A stretch of 64,000 nt of DNA from Epiperipatus broadwayi (Eukaryota > Onychophora > Udeonychophora > Euonychophora > Peripatidae). The DNA lies in contig JAQFVV010000056.1 of the NCBI GenBank assembly GCA_028023455.1, positions 5,541,717 to 5,605,716 on the forward strand, written 5' to 3'. The notes under the pieces are model-generated. The model was not told where the DNA came from, did not search any database, and saw only the letters and a list, made by a program, of their open reading frames with translations. Positions within the stretch are counted from its first letter, which is position 1, and every line of letters starts with the position of its first letter. Position numbers and translations under genes: made by a program. Shown one piece after another: positions 61,981-64,000 of this stretch.

Positions 61981-62073
61981 GAGTTGGTGGCCTAGTGGTT
62001 AGCATAGCTGCTTTCCAAGCAGCTGGCCAAGGTTTGCTTCCCGGTCAATGCATTTGACCTATATAAAAAAAAT
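61981..62073 (+). mobile_element. Short tRNA-Gly-like SINE
   Basis: 61981-62051 folds as a tRNA: D arm GGCCTAGTGGTTAGC (good box A), anticodon stem GCTGC/GCAGC with a 7-base loop TTTCCAA (anticodon TCC, glycine), and a T arm with degenerate box B GGTTTGCTTCC. The acceptor stem has mismatches and the T stem is weak. A short A run (62065-62072) follows after ATTTGACCTATAT, like the tail at 46.08 kb. Both features argue for a SINE or pseudogene, not a working tRNA. Confidence 0.6.
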
Positions 62074-62404
62074 GAAGTTATTATGTTTCATGTGGGATTT
62101 GGGTCTATTTTAATAGCAGATGAAAAAGAAGTTTGGACACAAAATTTATTACCCAAAGAAATAGGATGTGTTTTTTTATTAACATAGCAGTGGATTAAAT
62201 ATTAGATAAGTTGTGAATGGGGAAAAACCTGTAATCCCTTCAACATGTTGAATTGTTTACAGTGCTACAATATTATTTTATAAATATAGATATTGATTTT
62301 ATCATTCAATTTTTGGAAAAATGAATTCATATAGGTATCTCAAATATGAGTCTTAGTGAAATGGACATTATTAAAATAAGACTGCTAAATTAATGATTCA
62401 AACT

Positions 62405-64000
62405 TTAATATGAAATGGACTGTATTCCTAATCATCATCACCAACCATTATCAATCCACTTCAGGATGAAGGTCTCTCCAAGATGAATCCATTTTCTCTG
62501 ATCTCTAGACTCTTCCCCACAACACACCTGCAACTTCTTTATTTTATCAATCCATCTCATGTGATCAATTTCTGGATCTTTTACATTTTCTTGGAATCCA
62601 GTTAAAGATTTCAAATATCCATCTATTATCATCTCTTCTAACAATATATGCATCACAACTCCAGTATCTTAATTCTTTCAACCATGTCAGTAACACTGTT
62701 TGTTCTCTTACTTCTTTGAGTGGTCTGAAATCTCTATATGGCTCTTCTGTTAAGTGTCCAAGTCTCAAATCTATAAATAAGAACCAGTAAAACACATTTA
62801 TTAAAAACCTTCCTTTTCAAACACATAGGCATATTTCTTTTTAAAATTAAGTTATTTCTACCAAAAGTATTCCAACCAAATTTAACTCTATAATTAATTT
62901 TATCCATTATGTTTGCACCTGTAGTAATATTCTGACCAATGTATTTATAATTGTCAACTTCTAAGCTGACATTATCAATCTCTATTTTCATCTTTTGAAA
63001 AAATTAATTGAACATTATTTTAAGATATTTTAGTGTTTATCTTTAATCCTATTTTCATCTGTTAACTCTTGCAACATTTCCTGAAGCTCCGAAGCATTAT
63101 TTGCAAAAACAACATCATCTCCAAAATCAAAATGACTTAAATAATCTTCATTTACTTTTAGTCCTTTAATTACCCATTTTAATTTACAACATACATCTTG
63201 CAGCATTGCTATAGAAGATTTTGGAATTATGGAGTCACCCTGTCTTACATCTGTCTCAATGTTAACCTTCTTAGTATCATTATATAATCCAATTGTTGCT
63301 GTTGCATTTTTAAAAATATCCTTTAGAATATGACAATATTCTGGGTCTTTCACTGAAGAAATGCTTATAAAATCAAATGTCTTCCATAATCTACAAATCC
63401 AAAGCATAATGACAACTCATATTCACTGGTCCTTTCTATAACTCCTCTCAATACTAGAATATCACCCACTGTACTAAAACCCCTTTTAAATGCAGCTTGT
63501 TCTTTTGATTTGTTGAAATCCAAAGTTCACAGTAAACAAGTTATAATTATCTTGGTAAAATTTTTGTATAAAACTAAAAAAAGACTGATAGGTCTGTAAT
63601 TTCTAATATCTTCTTTATTATGTTTTTAAAATATTAATACTAATAATGCATTATCCAATCATCTAGTACATCTTTATCATTTAGACATTTGGTATATAAC
63701 TTTGCCAACATTTTTTCTATTTCTTCACCTGCTTCTTTTAATATAATGATTATAATTCCATCATTACCTGAAGCTTTTCTTTTCTTCATAAATTTAATTG
63801 CATATCTCAATTCTTCATTTAAAATGCTGGACAATTGAGAAAATATAATAGATATAGGAGATATTTGTTCTTTATTACTACATGATTTTTGATCAAACTT
63901 TTCTACCCATTTCATGATGTCATCTTCCTTTTTAGTAATAGTTACATCTTTTTACTTATTACAGATATAAGTTTGCTACCAATATCAAAATGTTGTTTTA
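62405..64000 (-). mobile_element. RTE-type LINE, copy 3 (continues past the window end)
   Basis: Minus-strand RTE RT and 3' end. From 63915 down: EELRYAIKFMKKRKASGNDG (RT motif 1/2, family: A....K..KA.G.DGI), VRQGDSIIPK (motif B), LSHFDFGDDVVFANNASELQ (motif C; FGDD for FADD), VDNYKYIGQNITTGA, KINYRVKFGWNTFGR and FNKCVLLVLIYRFETWTL, then the 3' end (IHLGETFILKWIDN) and a TGATGATGATT tail near 62420. This copy best preserves the post-RT region, but frames change between the segments. The endonuclease half would lie beyond base 64000. Confidence 0.85.

Noticed and set aside
61981-62051. Functional tRNA-Gly(TCC) gene
   Set aside because: Acceptor and T stems contain mismatches, box B is degenerate, and an A tail follows; a SINE or pseudogene is more likely.

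Overview
The window is a gene-poor, very AT-rich (roughly a quarter G+C by eye) piece of a eukaryotic genome, almost certainly a metazoan and probably an invertebrate. The evidence is its repeat content: RTE-type and apurinic-endonuclease LINEs, a Penelope-like element with a GIY-YIG endonuclease, tRNA-derived SINEs, TTAA-flanked piggyBac-type MITEs, a mariner/Tc1-like transposase scrap and a hAT-like terminus. No bacterial-style operons, no complete host gene and no intact tRNA or rRNA gene could be recognised. The species is not determinable from the sequence alone.

Layout. 1-9 kb: AT-rich DNA with a small terminal-inverted-repeat element carrying Penelope-type 3' sequence (0.99-1.26 kb), RTE LINE copy 1 on the minus strand (4.35-6.74 kb), and directly abutting it a decayed coiled-coil/pol-tail retroelement (6.75-8.1 kb). 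9-16 kb: two inverted copies of an unnamed repeat, a candidate solo LTR with an internal 159-bp tandem duplication, small MITEs and a diverged tRNA-SINE. 19.8-23.2 kb: two non-autonomous piggyBac-type elements with exact TTAA ends. 24.6-28.5 kb: a fold-back repeat and RTE copy 2. 32.4-36.5 kb: a head-to-head SINE palindrome, a CCA/CTA microsatellite, a mariner-like scrap and a second copy of the fold-back repeat. 39.2-43.65 kb: the most striking locus, a Penelope-like element in inverted head-to-head arrangement (843-bp arms around a reverse transcriptase) next to a staircase of progressively truncated long-terminal-repeat copies arranged around a perfect 52-bp palindrome, with four hammerhead-like motifs. 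44.4-46.1 kb: a LINE 3' remnant and a short SINE. 46-53.6 kb: AT-rich, nothing identified. 53.6-60.4 kb: one possible host exon, then two copies of one APE-type LINE family in opposite orientation with an RTE fragment between them, and a hAT-like end. 61.8-64 kb: fold-back fragment, SINE and RTE copy 3, running off the window end.

No genes here work together as a pathway. The coherent story is transposition biology: repeated head-to-head inverted duplication of several unrelated repeat families, with the Penelope locus as the clearest candidate for something unusual. All open reading frames of recognisable type belong to mobile elements, and every one is interrupted or truncated; none looks able to encode an active full-length product.
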